DNA from: Lentinula raphanica
Lineage: Eukaryota; Basidiomycota; Agaricomycetes; Agaricales; Omphalotaceae
Assembly (NCBI GenBank): GCA_027919835.1
Contig: JANVFP010000029.1
Location: forward strand, 372,001 to 436,000
Direction: 5' to 3'
Length of the DNA stretch: 64,000 nt
Shown here: one piece after another, positions 9,601 through 18,092 of the stretch
How positions within the stretch are numbered: position 1 is the first letter of the stretch
Layout: each line of letters opens with the position of its first letter
Notes under the pieces: model-generated
What the model was told of the DNA's origin: nothing
Seen by the model: only the letters and a program-made list of their open reading frames with translations
Databases searched by the model: none
Made by a program: the position numbers and the translations under genes

Positions 9601-11653
9601 GCCAGATCTGGTCATAAATGTGGCGGCCAGGGACAAAGCCCGCTTGTGCAGTGTCAATAAGCTGGGGTGCAACATGGGCCAGCTTGATTGTTAGGGCCTT
9701 GGTCATAATTTTGTAATCTGTGTTTAGAAGTGAGATCGGCCGGTAGTTTGCCATGTTTGCTCTGTCATTTTTCTTGTACAGAGGACACAGCCAGCTTTCA
9801 GAGAAGTTGGTTCCTTGAGCCATGCCATAGGTTTCGATGTCATTGTAGACCTGTTGTAGGGCACCGATGATATCGAAGGTTTGTTTGTCATGGGCTATCG
9901 CTTCAGTGTATCTGCCATTTAGTATTTTCCATGTTTCGTAGTTAATTCCATCGATCCCCGGTGCTTTGTAGTTTGCGGAGAGTGCTAGGGCCTGTTCAAC
10001 ATTTTCTCTTGAAAGGCGGTGCTGGAGGGCGCGTTGGTGCTCCTCAGGGAGGCGTTTCTGGATTCTGCTGAGCACTTCTGTTATGGACTGTGCCCGTGTT
10101 ATCTCGTCGGGGACCTCCACATCGTATTGGAGGTTTTGATGGTGATCTCGCATCATCTCCGCCATCTTGGCGGACGAGGTTTCGAACCGACGAATGTCGG
10201 GTTCATCTGGTGGTTGTGGGTATTCCAGTCTCCAGATGATGTCGCGAGGCTTTTGTTCACGATTCTTCTTTGTCCAGTGGCGGGATATTGTTTCCTTGTA
10301 GATCTGGTTCATTGCTTTGGTTTTTGCTGCTGCTGTAGTACGTCTGGTCTCTAGTAAACTGCGGAGCTTCTCCTGCATAAGTGTTAGTGAAATTGACCGC
10401 TCACTATCATCAAGGGTTGGATCGTTACATATAGTATTGATTTTAGCCTGTGTACTTGCAATGGCTTTTTCTATCTTTGGTACGACAATTTTGGCTCGTT
10501 GTCGAGCTACGGTAGTGAGTCTATTCTTAAAGTCTGCCCAGAGGGTTTGTGCATTGCTATGTTCGTCCCTGTTGCCTAGGGTTTCCAGTGCTATCATGTC
10601 GTTGTTCAGTCGTGTTCCTTCAGAGTGGATGAAGTGCTTGATCTCCTTATCATAGAGGAGATAGGATGGCATGATCCATCTGCCGCGGCCAATTTCTGGC
10701 GCCTCGGTACTGGTGTAACAAGTGGACACCATCATATGGTCTGTTTTGATGACAGGTTCTTCTATTCTCCAGTCGTATGTCCTATCCGTCAGCGACGACT
10801 TCACGTATATGCGGTCAAGCCGAGAATGTCGGGGTTCTGCACCAGCCCTGTTCTGGGAGTATGTGTACTCGAGTCGGTTTGGGAATGTGTTCCGCCAACC
10901 GTCCTCCAGTTGTAGACTTACTTTCAGGTCATCTAGAGCTTCCGTGGATGAGGTAGCGTCTGGGTGGGGTGGGAGTCTGTCAAGGGCTTCTTCAACCATG
11001 TTGAAGTCCCCGAGCATGAGGTCCGGTTTTCGTATGTTAGGGTGTCTCTCGAAGAAGGCACGTACATTGTTCCAGAAGAGGGTGTTGGCGGCAATGTCAC
11101 TGTTAGGCGCGTAGATGGCTAGTATGGACAGTTGCTGGTTGTTGTGATATGTTGTTTCGAGAAGAAGAGCATGACCAGCCACAACCTCATATGTTTGATT
11201 TCCTGTACAGTTTGTGAGTTTCCGGTTGAGGACTATTGCTGTGCCTGCTGCGTTAGCTGTGCGGTCTAGTTTGGAGAAGTATATTTTCAGGTCAGGGTAC
11301 TTCAGTTCTATCTCATCCCGTCTGGTTTGGTCGAGGTGGGCCTCCCCTATCACCAAAATACCGATTTTCCTTGTCCTGATCATGGCGTCAAGACCTCCCC
11401 ATTTGTTTGCATGGTCATTGATATTGGTCGATCCGTGGCCTTTGATATTTAGGCCTGCGATTTTGATAGCCGCCTTTGTGTTTTTCTTGCACCGTCGTTC
11501 TCGGTGTGGTGGATTCGCGTTCTCCACGTTGGGGTGATTATCCAACACAGGGTGGTGTTCCCTCGTTACAGGTTGCCGTTGTGGGCTATTTTGTACCGGC
11601 ACATGTGATCGGTGTGCATGCTCAGTGTCGAGCGTGTCGTGTGGTATTGACAT
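6644..11653 (-). CDS. LINE ORF2: endonuclease, reverse transcriptase, RNase H polyprotein
   Basis: One frame stays open from 11884 to 6644 (about 1,746 codons). The first in-frame ATG is at 11653, giving about 1,669 residues, so this start is chosen with reservation. Counted from 11884, an exonuclease-endonuclease-phosphatase domain starts near residue 143 (AGLNIKGHGS, later LMLGDFNMV). The reverse transcriptase spans about 640-950 with YRPISLL, GVRQGDPLS and the catalytic FFADDT near 886. A Cys-rich segment (CRCAECKRARDEHNC) follows. RNase H spans about 1315-1445 (AYTDGSC, the SDS aspartate, KGHSGIAGNEEADKLA). The zf-RVT domain lies near 1560-1600 (CQHCRVPETMEHILLEC). It nicks target DNA and reverse-transcribes the element RNA on site. 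No stop or frameshift interrupts it, so this copy may be active. Confidence 0.92.
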   Translation of the reverse strand: MSIPHDTLDTEHAHRSHVPVQNSPQRQPVTREHHPVLDNHPNVENANPPHRERRCKKNTKAAIKIAGLNIKGHGSTNINDHANKWGGLDAMIRTRKIGILVIGEAHLDQTRRDEIELKYPDLKIYFSKLDRTANAAGTAIVLNRKLTNCTGNQTYEVVAGHALLLETTYHNNQQLSILAIYAPNSDIAANTLFWNNVRAFFERHPNIRKPDLMLGDFNMVEEALDRLPPHPDATSSTEALDDLKVSLQLEDGWRNTFPNRLEYTYSQNRAGAEPRHSRLDRIYVKSSLTDRTYDWRIEEPVIKTDHMMVSTCYTSTEAPEIGRGRWIMPSYLLYDKEIKHFIHSEGTRLNNDMIALETLGNRDEHSNAQTLWADFKNRLTTVARQRAKIVVPKIEKAIASTQAKINTICNDPTLDDSERSISLTLMQEKLRSLLETRRTTAAAKTKAMNQIYKETISRHWTKKNREQKPRDIIWRLEYPQPPDEPDIRRFETSSAKMAEMMRDHHQNLQYDVEVPDEITRAQSITEVLSRIQKRLPEEHQRALQHRLSRENVEQALALSANYKAPGIDGINYETWKILNGRYTEAIAHDKQTFDIIGALQQVYNDIETYGMAQGTNFSESWLCPLYKKNDRANMANYRPISLLNTDYKIMTKALTIKLAHVAPQLIDTAQAGFVPGRHIYDQIWLSKLIINLAEATEQDGAIVALDQEKAYDKIKHDFLWESLKSFGIPAEFINTVKALYSDAYTHVFVNGVKSSAPFKVTRGVRQGDPLSCLLFDLAIESLGEALRQSDLAGIQIPNRAKRIIATFFADDTTVYLSKTDDFGELENILAEWCLASGAKFNITKTEIIPIGTPEHREMMRQQRRLTDGEGAVIPEHIKIAREGEAIRSLGALIGNGICQVEPWTKVLEKIDRSLNQWERSKPTMEGRRLIISMIVGGMTQYLTKVQGMPPEIEAKLEKRIRRFLWDEKTHVRVNKETILAPIKAGGRQVLDILARNEAITVTWIQSYLNLTSDRAEWAFVADALFAHHVPTSDATLDEQSRINLFLQSWHTNKGNLPKDLQNLINVARKHNLRLEGIAFSRDAIREMPIWLHRESDQLRKLHNSKECRCLRLNHGIKTVGDAEHLAKTTRHQNHKRRTNCRCAECKRARDEHNCPAPFRCMTKAMELVRSLPPKWNPLSTLPEDYEPDSLPEPEDKNSSNFDWKITTTKTLTDAFRIFTEGDQCKELPDRSWSHRQNELDPITAYTDGSCSNNADGPVAGAGVHLPGNTELDRAIRIPEALKQTNQTGEIIAIKEAVGIIDKSVALHIQSDSKTFINGLTKHLPSWEDKDFLEIENEQELRSTISLLRKREAPTTLTWVKGHSGIAGNEEADKLANLGRNKQQEDEINLDVQPQFKLTGLRLSKITQSMAEKAIKRKKAKSSAYQRKLQRRATIRSLGMAQATAAEINGSTPSETALWKSIRNRDITKRIQFFLWMLYHDAYKVGDYWEQIPGFEHRANCQHCRVPETMEHILLECTCPGQQVIWDLAKQTWSHQKSQWVTPSLGTILACGAINLRTPDDKRAPGDSRLFRIIVSESAHLIWKLQNERVINGTDPISVERITKRWRTAIEGRYKLDCTLTSNRFGKRQLAKKTVNTTWQHVVRVSDDPSQKPWGGTGVLVGARDESVEG

Positions 11654-12407
11654 TGCGCCTCCTCGATGAGGGGGAACTTCTGGAGTCACAGGTCTCGAAG
11701 TTCCGGTAGGCCGTCGTAGGGAAACCCCTTCTTGACTCGGCGGATGCTGTTCCTCGAACCCACGGTTAGCTGAGGCTTGCGGTGTGGGTTCTCCCAGCGT
11801 AGGAGTACCTGAAACCGAAAACCCATTAGCCAGACCAGTAGAAACAGAAGACGTACCATGTGAGATAGAGGAGAGAATTTGCAAGGAAGAAGGAGTGCTT
11901 TAACGGCACTAGCGTACTATGGAAGAACCGGACACCTTGAAGCCCCCTTGCTAGGGCAGGCAAAGGTGAAGGAAAGGAGATATACGACACTCGAGTGGTA
12001 CAACAGCCAGGTGTTGCACCGTCTGAGAGCGTACAGCCAGGATTGCTGGCAGGTGGTCCCCAAGCTCAATAGCCCCCACCGCTGCAATGCGCCAGCTGGG
12101 CCAGCACATCAGGTCTTCCCTCGTTTCCTGTCCCGCGTACGGTCAGTAAATGTGGCGAGGGAAGTTTGCATACCGTGTATGAATGACTTTCTAAGCACCT
12201 GCTACGGATAAAATCCTGCTTGGGCCAGTTCATGTCTATGTGCACGTATGTTAGATCAACTAGCTCTGTTCTGTGGCCAGCGGAGCAGAGCTCTTGGGTC
12301 CATGTACGAAGTCTATAGGTACAGGATGGCAGTGACTATAGTAGAGAGGGTGTCCGTTATAATGATCCAAACCGGTGTAGACGACCTAAGTGGTTTCCAA
12401 ACATCCA
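11654..12407 (-). other. ORF1-ORF2 spacer and upstream extension of the ORF2 frame
   Basis: The ORF2 frame stays open upstream of its first ATG to 11898 but contains no other ATG. From 12407 to about 11900 the three minus frames carry stops, so ORF2 is probably reached by reinitiation or splicing. A well-formed intron-like segment (GTACGT donor, CTAAT branch-like site, TTTCAG acceptor, 48 nt, so in frame) begins at about 11857 in the open frame. Confidence 0.5.
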
Positions 12408-14163
12408 TCACGCGCGTTCCGTTTTGATGTAGTTGGCCACCGCTGCACTTACTTGCTCCCTAGGGCCGTTCCAAGTGTCGAGAGTCGTGAAAGGACAGTG
12501 GAAGGTGTAGTGGGTGTCGCACTTGCAGAGGGTGCATTCCATGGGCTCAATATAGACTTTGAGGTATGTGTGGGAGACCTCCTTGAGCGAGCGGATATAG
12601 GCCCGAATTTTGTTCTCGTCGCGGTCACGGACAAAGGGGTCGTCAGCAGTCGAGGTCACGTCGGCAGTGATGCAGAAGGCGTGCCATTCAACATGGTTGA
12701 CCGTGATCGCGGTTGGGAGAGGGGTGAGCTGAATGGATCCAGTAATCGCTCGGACTTTCTCCGTCGTAGAATCTGAGCCCATGATGAGGGATGAAACAAG
12801 GCGGCGGAAGCCTTCGTTACCTTCGAGGGCTCTCTGAATAGTCTCGATCATGCGGAGGACCGTTACTGGGGTGCAAACGAATTGGTTGGAACGGGCACAG
12901 CCCACTGCATGGGAGCGGGTGGTGTTGGTGACAGGGATGATATGGAGGCCCGCACCGACATTAATCCCGAAGGATTGCTGTCGCACGAACTGTTGCATGA
13001 TTCCCGCGTCCTCGAATTTGATGGCCATAGCGATGGGTCCCGCATATTTGTCGGGCTGGTTCCCCTTGGGCTTGTTGTCCTTCTTGCCTTTTCCCCTGCC
13101 GTTCTTGGGGCCTTTGTCTTTCGGGTCTGAGTCTTGCCCCGGTGGGGCCCGAACGGCGATGATGTCCATGTAGGGAATGATGATTTCAGTGGTCCCAGCC
13201 TCGAGACGTTGGTTGAGGAAGGTTTGTTTGCGGTGCGCGATTTCGGGGAGGCGGGAGTTCAGGTAATTGCCCCCGTTGAAGTCAACACCCCAAGCCCAGT
13301 TACGAGGCGCGGTGAAGATTTCGGTGAGCTCCGTTTTGGTGAATCCTCTCGTGATGGTTGGGAGGTCGCGAGCGAAGCGCTCCATGCTACCGTTGTTGAC
13401 GGCCACACCAGCTTGTACAAGCGTTCGAGTAAACTCCATTGACAGGAGCGGGGTAGGGGTAAGACCGTTCGGGCACTCCGAGGACATGTTGTCCTTCACG
13501 ATCTGCGCACTCGCTGCTGGGACGTCCGCCAGGGTGAACTCCTCCTCGACTTGGTTCCTGGAGAACGGCTTGGGGATGTTGAGGTTGAGCATGACCTCAG
13601 GCGTAACCGGTGTGTTCGGTTCGTGGGTTTGGTTCGCGGTGGGGGCTGGGGTGTCAGCACGGATCGTGCTCCTTCCTCCATTTATGATGTAGGGGAAGCC
13701 CGGGTCTGGACGTTCATGTTCCTCGATCTATCGTGGCTTTTAGAATGGTCAGGCTAAGTGGAAAGGAGTCGCTTACTTCTTCTCTGGTCATCTCGAAATC
13801 TCTGATCTGCGAGAGCGTAAGGGGTTCGTCGCCCTCGTTTGTGCGTACCTCAGCTCCCGGTGTGCTATTGAGGCTGTTAGAGCCGGGACCGCGCATCACA
13901 ACGTCTTCGTTTTGGGAGAGTTGGTTTTGGACCCCAGAGCGTTCAGAGGTTCCGTTGTCATCGTCGTCGTCGTCTGGGATGAGGGGAGATACTGGTCCGT
14001 TGTTTCGACGAGTAGGTGATTCCTCTTGGCGGTTGTTGGAAGGGATCCTACGGCGGCTTCGGTTTGGGGAGCTGTCAATCGGAGCCGTGTGCGCTAGATC
14101 ACGCGCGTGGTTCTTGGGTTTTTTCCGGGAGTCTATAGTAGCCAGCTGAGGAGTTTCGCCGGT
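12408..14163 (-). CDS. LINE ORF1 (Gag-like, CCHC zinc knuckle), main part
   Basis: This part runs from the right edge of the nested element to the stop at 12408. The first segment (14163-13777) encodes a disordered Arg/Ser/Pro region with a run of six Asp, then ends at DFEMTREE. A 49-nt GTAAGC...CTGAC...ATAG segment follows, and the next segment (13727-12408) resumes with IEEHERPDPGF. The C-terminus has the knuckle CTLCKCDTHYTFHC, which fits C-X2-C-X4-H-X4-C exactly, followed by a Trp-Asn-Gly-Pro motif. LINE ORF1 proteins bind the element RNA and help target-primed reverse transcription. A Lys-rich KDKGPKNGRGKGKK patch near the middle also suits RNA binding. The host reading frame is broken here only by the nested DNA element and the intron-like segment. 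Confidence 0.8.
13728..13776 (-). other. Probable spliceosomal intron inside LINE ORF1
   Basis: It is 49 nt long, with donor GTAAGC, branch-point consensus CTGAC about 21 nt before the end, and acceptor ATAG. Its length is not a multiple of three, and removing it joins two long ORF1 frames that otherwise end in TGA (13714) and begin after TAG. All features match the host's ordinary introns. Confidence 0.7.
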
Positions 14164-14171
14164 CTCTATAG
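14164..14171. repeat. 8-bp target-site duplication of hAT-like element, left copy
   Basis: CTCTATAG occurs here and again at 15870-15877, directly flanking the inverted repeats. Its T at position 2 and A at position 7 match the hAT preference nTnnnnAn. Confidence 0.8.
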
Positions 14172-14290
14172 CACCTCATACGCCCATATACCGAAGGATA
14201 TATCCTTGGCCATAGGGGGGTGCTTGGCCAAGGATGGATCCTTAGAAATCTGTTACTTCTCTATAGCGGAATAATTATGCAATAATTCGT
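14172..14290 (+). repeat. Left terminal inverted repeat, 119 bp
   Basis: It pairs with 15751-15869 in inverted sense with only a handful of mismatches. It contains its own small palindromes (AAGGATATATCCTT and a GGCCA/TGGCC pair) and the GGGGGG tract. Confidence 0.85.
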
Positions 14291-15590
14291 ACACTTTGTA
14301 CAGTAAGTTGAAGCTCTTACCGCCATGAAATTCCCCCTGCATCATCATTCAAACATTAATAATCAATGATCGATATGGGCGCTGCCACCGACTACCGTCG
14401 ACCGAGTACTACCCTATCTGGATCCCCGCTTCGGTTGCCCTGCCTTCTCCCGCCCTCCCGCCTTCTCTCTTGCCTCGTTGAAGACTCTCCAAGTCTCAAA
14501 CAGGATCACAGTGATGTTTTGACCCATTAAATCAATGACGCCTATACTATCATATAATCCAAAACAACGATGATGTTTTGTCCAATGTAGATGCCACTGC
14601 ACCTTATGGCTTCATCGTTGTCGTGCCCCTCTGACCATACATTGCCATTGTCATTGTTCATGTGAATTTACCATTGCCATTGGCAGTGAAATTATCAGAG
14701 GTGTATGCTGTACAAGGAGTGTGTACCTACCAGAACTTGAATTGCCAACGTCAAGTAAGTACTTACTATAGCTACTAGTACCCTATATATGTATCATCAT
14801 TGAGGTCATTGCCATCGTCGAGAATTCTCATCCAAATTGTTGCTGTCAACTAGATCATCAACTGACTTGTATATGTGTACTGACCCCCGAGACTTGGAAG
14901 AAGAATTAGGTTTAGTATCACATTCAAGTTCGAAGTACTCCAGTACAAGGTGTAACAAATACTCATCATGAGCAACTGGTACTAAGGATTATGGCTATGT
15001 AGTAGATAGCAAATATGTAGACATATTTCAGTGCTCCCCCCACCTCCTTGAATAGTGTATGAGGGAATCCTAACTGTTCTTACCAATAGTCACCGAGTCT
15101 CAGGTTTCCTCTTATCCGATCCAGAGACTTCAAGATTCATTCTTCCTCAATGCTGTTTCTCGTATAGCTTCCTTTCATTATCCAGCTATGATTGATCAGC
15201 GTCAAGACTCGAGGCACTATTGCTCGTCGAAATACTGATGGTGTGACTACCTGGTGAGGTACACTGCTATGGATATAGTAGACTCTCGCAGTGATATTTA
15301 TTACTGATCATCCTCTGGTGCAGCTGTCTTAGCCCATACTTCATTCTGTCCAGCAAGGACAACAATGAATACTGACAGTGACAATGATGGCTAAGAATGG
15401 ATCACAATGATGATGAACAATGACACGGATGGCAATGGACCGCGAAGAGAACAACACAAGCACTGGACGTCGGACGATAACAACTTGAAATTGTCAATGA
15501 CAATGGAGAACCAAGATATCACTGATGAGCAACAATAATAGCAACATTGGAGGGATTTAAGGAGGAGAGCTCAGATAGCAGGAAGGGGAC

Positions 15591-15620
15591 GGGCGGGACT
15601 GGGCGGGATTGGGCGGGATA
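15591..15620 (+). repeat. Three 10-bp GC-rich tandem units inside the hAT-like element
   Basis: GGGCGGGACT, GGGCGGGATT and GGGCGGGATA follow each other directly. A C-rich counterpart occurs near 14440-14470 on the other side of the element. This may be a subterminal transposase or host-factor binding array, but that is inferred. Confidence 0.6.
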
Positions 15621-15750
15621 ACGCGGACTGTACATATACCAGATCAGTGGCGGCAGCTGTCACCTATATGCACAACACCCGTATTGAATGTGTGATAACG
15701 TACTGGAGAATATTGCGTCGGTGAGAGCTTTACACTATAAGTATTCTGGC

Positions 15751-15869
15751 ACAAATTATTGCATAATTATTCAGCTATAGAGAACCAACGGATTTCTAAG
15801 GATCCACCCTTGGCCAAGCACCCCCCTATGGCCAAGGATATATCCTTCGGTATATGGGCGTATGAGGTG
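15751..15869 (-). repeat. Right terminal inverted repeat, 119 bp
   Basis: This is the inverted partner of 14172-14290. The outer end CGTATGAGGTG abuts the second CTCTATAG duplication. Confidence 0.85.
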
Positions 15870-15877
15870 CTCTATAG
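15870..15877. repeat. 8-bp target-site duplication of hAT-like element, right copy
   Basis: CTCTATAG is identical to 14164-14171. Removing the element plus one copy restores an open ORF1 frame across the junction. Confidence 0.8.
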
Positions 15878-15932
15878 TAGCCAGAGCCGGAGAGTTGTTT
15901 TGGGTGGGTTCTTGGGAGGCTTGGGTCGACAT
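15878..15932 (-). CDS. LINE ORF1, N-terminal fragment cut off by the hAT-like insertion
   Basis: The frame starts MSTQASQEPTQNN and reaches ALATIE at the duplication. The same frame continues after the insert at 14163 (TGETPQLATID). The frame is also open upstream of this ATG to 16034, so a longer N-terminus is possible. In the present DNA a ribosome would run from this start into the inverted repeat and stop at 15771. Confidence 0.65.
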
Positions 15933-16653
15933 TTCCGAATGTGGTAAGATGGTGGCTGAATTACTTGTATTCAGTAACGGGTAGCGTGGATTTGGCATAT
16001 TGTATGTAGCGCAGAGGATTGAGTTGCTCACCAAGGTTTATTTTCTGGTTTGGAGGTGGATAGAATGTTCAGACTGTAGGAGCAGGGCTCTACTTGCAGT
16101 TGTGGTCAAGGTCTACGGTGTAGATGCGGAGGCAAATGCTTCGGAATCTTTTTGTACTGTTCTAAGCGAGGTCCTGTACAGTTTTGCGTGATTTATCCGC
16201 ATTTGTGAGTTTGGGGTGGTTTGGTCCTATATAGTTTCGCGTGGCTTACCCGCATTTGGTGTGTCTGGGTTTTTTCGTGGTTCGGAATCGTATGCAGAGT
16301 TTATCTTCGACAGAGGTTGGCTCATGTTTTTGGAGCAAGGTAGCAGTAGTGGTTATTCAGCAGCTGAGGTCTCAGAGGGGGGAGGTGGTGAATCATGATC
16401 AGGCATTTTCAACGTGCAGAACACAGGTATGGTCCTAGGTAGGTGCAGAGTGAGGTACATAGTTGTCCTGTGGACCGTGTATGGCAGGGATGGGTGTAGT
16501 TATAGTCCAATGCATAGGTTTGCATCAGCTATTATCGGTAGAAATAGCCAGGAGAGAGTATCGCTCCAACTCGCTCTCGAGAGAGGGCGAGGGAGGCCTG
16601 GCGGGTTTTAAGCGCCAAATTGATGGTGGTGGTACCGGATCAAGAGCCTCCCG
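15933..16653 (-). promoter_or_regulatory. LINE 5' UTR with internal tandem repeats
   Basis: This lies between the 5' end fixed by the target-site duplication and the ORF1 ATG. It contains two copies of a unit of about 53 bp (16171-16223 and 16224 onward) that share GTCCTxTAxAGTTT and CCGCATTTG. LINEs carry internal promoters in the 5' UTR, so a promoter role is expected but not shown. Confidence 0.5.
16171..16270. repeat. Two tandem units of about 53 bp in the LINE 5' UTR
   Basis: The first 35 bases of the two units align with about seven differences, mostly transitions. Confidence 0.6.
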
Positions 16654-16664
16654 CGAGGGAGGAG
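16654..16664. repeat. LINE target-site duplication, 5' copy
   Basis: CGAGGGAGGAG followed by TTTT is identical to 6400-6410 plus the start of the T run. Confidence 0.85.
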
Positions 16665-16668
16665 TTTT

Positions 16669-17298
16669 ATCCAGCGGGGTGAACGCTAGTGAACGGTAGA
16701 TGATAAGGACGCGTAGGAGGCTACTTTAGAGTACCTGCAACACATCCCTTCGTGATCACATACTTAGATGGATTCGGAGTCAGACACGGTATATGATATT
16801 ATTATGAGAGAGAGACGCTGAACGGAACACTGGAAGATGAAGTAGGTCAATTCAAAGATAGCACGATGCTGCAATAGGAGATAGCAACAGCAGCATCGAG
16901 ATGTGCTTGGACAGGAAAAGGGATAAGCCTGGAAAAGAGTTGGACGATTCTGATTCTTTATCGTGGAGATGGTTAATAGATCAAAAATGGATATGACATG
17001 GAGACGTTCGCAGTGAGACGAGTAAGGAGCATGTATTAGTCGAAACCATGGCAGAAGAGGTTTGTACTGGGTTTGTAGGCCTCTGATTGTCAGTCCGATA
17101 GTACACCGTGTTAGAATTATTTGAAAGGGAGGTTCTTGATTGAACTCAAGCTCAACAAGACGGCTAGAGTATACCCTAGAGATCGGTCAGCTAGCGATCA
17201 TCATAGACATTGAGAGTCAATCGCCATGTAGATTCCCAACGTCCCCCTCCCTATCCTTGCCCAAAATCAGATGTCAAGCCAGTTTCTAGACTCTAGCT
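16669..17298. other. Intergenic, no gene
   Basis: This is host DNA on the right of the LINE. All frames are short and I see no repeat or RNA gene. Before the insertion it was contiguous with the region left of 6400. Confidence 0.5.
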
Positions 17299-18062
17299 TC
17301 ACACCTTTCGAGTTTTGATGCTGTCCCATCCCGAAGATGGAGAGAAATACACATTATCGGCGGATATTGTGGGTAACGAGTCGAGGGTTTGAAGTAAGTC
17401 ATCCAGCGATGCCGGTTCTGTGACTCCATACTCGCTCTCGGTTGAGTATCTTCCTCTTTCTGACGGTTTGGAGTCCGGCGGTACTCCTGTGAAATGATCC
17501 AAAGAATAGTCGTGGGATGTCACAGTTTCGGATGTCCGCGTTGTGGAATCAGTCGATGGAGGAACGTAAGGCGTCCTCAACATGAGACTGAATATTGAAG
17601 GCAGATGTGCTGTCGTCGTCGCGATGGACTTGGAAGAAGAAGCTACGGGTATGTTTCCTGGGTTGACTTTCGGGTCGTGATGTTGTTTGGGGTTAATCGA
17701 CATGTCAGTGGTCACTGAAGGTTTTAGCTGATTGCAACGATGCAAATGATACTGTTGTTTCGGCCTTTATGGAGAGAATAATATAATGAGATAGAATACT
17801 CACTTGGTATAAGCCCTGCTGTTGGAAAGAAATCGTCTTTGCCTTTGCAGTGTCCTCTCAATGATCGGAGGAGAGAGCAAAGTGAAGGTCGAGGAATGTA
17901 ACGAACGTTCAGATAAGGATCACGGGAATCAAGAGGTTCTCCGCGAATATCATGATGGGTGTGGGAGAAGGTGGGAGAGGATGTGAGCTTGAACCTGATG
18001 TAACGATGTAGGTCCTCGGCCTCATGATGTTGTCCAATGGATAGAACTGAAAATCTGTTCAT
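17299..18062 (-). CDS. Small Ser/Thr-rich protein of unknown function
   Basis: The likely start is MNRFSVLSIGQ at 18062, with MSSST at 18092 as an alternative. The first exon reaches DSRDPYLN. The last exon (from about 17727) continues LKPSVTTDMSINPK to the stop at 17299. The two do not join in phase with the obvious GTGAGT donor alone. They do join if a 15-nt exon encoding QGLYQ lies between an ACAG acceptor and that GTGAGT donor. The C-terminal half is rich in Ser, Thr and Pro with an acidic helix (EPASLDDLLQTLDSLPT). No domain is recognised. The gene could be lineage-specific, and the exon model is tentative. Confidence 0.5.
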
Positions 18063-18092
18063 AGTCCTGTGTGGAATGGTTGATGATGACAT

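Larger units (their letters stand above)
14172..15869. mobile_element. Non-autonomous hAT-like DNA transposon (long-TIR MITE)
   Basis: The element is 1,698 bp, bounded by 119-bp terminal inverted repeats starting CACCTCATACGCC and by an 8-bp duplication. There is no transposase frame inside, so it must be moved by an enzyme encoded elsewhere. The interior carries many CATTG-rich short repeats that occur in inverted sense on the two sides (about 14600-14840 and 15360-15500), plus a 10-bp tandem repeat of GGGCGGGA(C/T)T near the right end. It inserted into the LINE ORF1 about 20 codons after its ATG, so it is younger than this LINE copy. Confidence 0.8.
6411..16653 (-). mobile_element. Full-length Tad/I-type LINE retrotransposon with a nested hAT-like element
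   Basis: The element reads on the minus strand. From its 5' end (16653) it has a 5' UTR of about 720 bp, ORF1 (from 15932, interrupted by a DNA element, ending at 12408), a spacer of about 0.5 kb, ORF2 (to 6644), a 3' UTR of about 200 bp and a 32-nt A tail seen as T at 6411-6442. It is flanked by a perfect short target-site duplication. Without the nested insert it is about 8.5 kb. ORF2 order is APE-type endonuclease, reverse transcriptase, RNase H and zf-RVT, as in Tad1 and I superfamily LINEs of fungi. The intact ORF2, perfect duplication and unbroken A tail suggest recent insertion. Confidence 0.92.

Noticed and set aside
12408..14163. Treating ORF1 as an independent host gene with introns
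   Set aside because: The CCHC knuckle, position inside the LINE boundaries and orientation with ORF2 show it belongs to the element.
14172..15869. Reading the repeats at 14.2 and 15.8 kb as LTRs of a retrotransposon
   Set aside because: They are inverted, not direct, have no TG-CA ends or primer site, and the duplication is 8 bp, which fits a DNA transposon.
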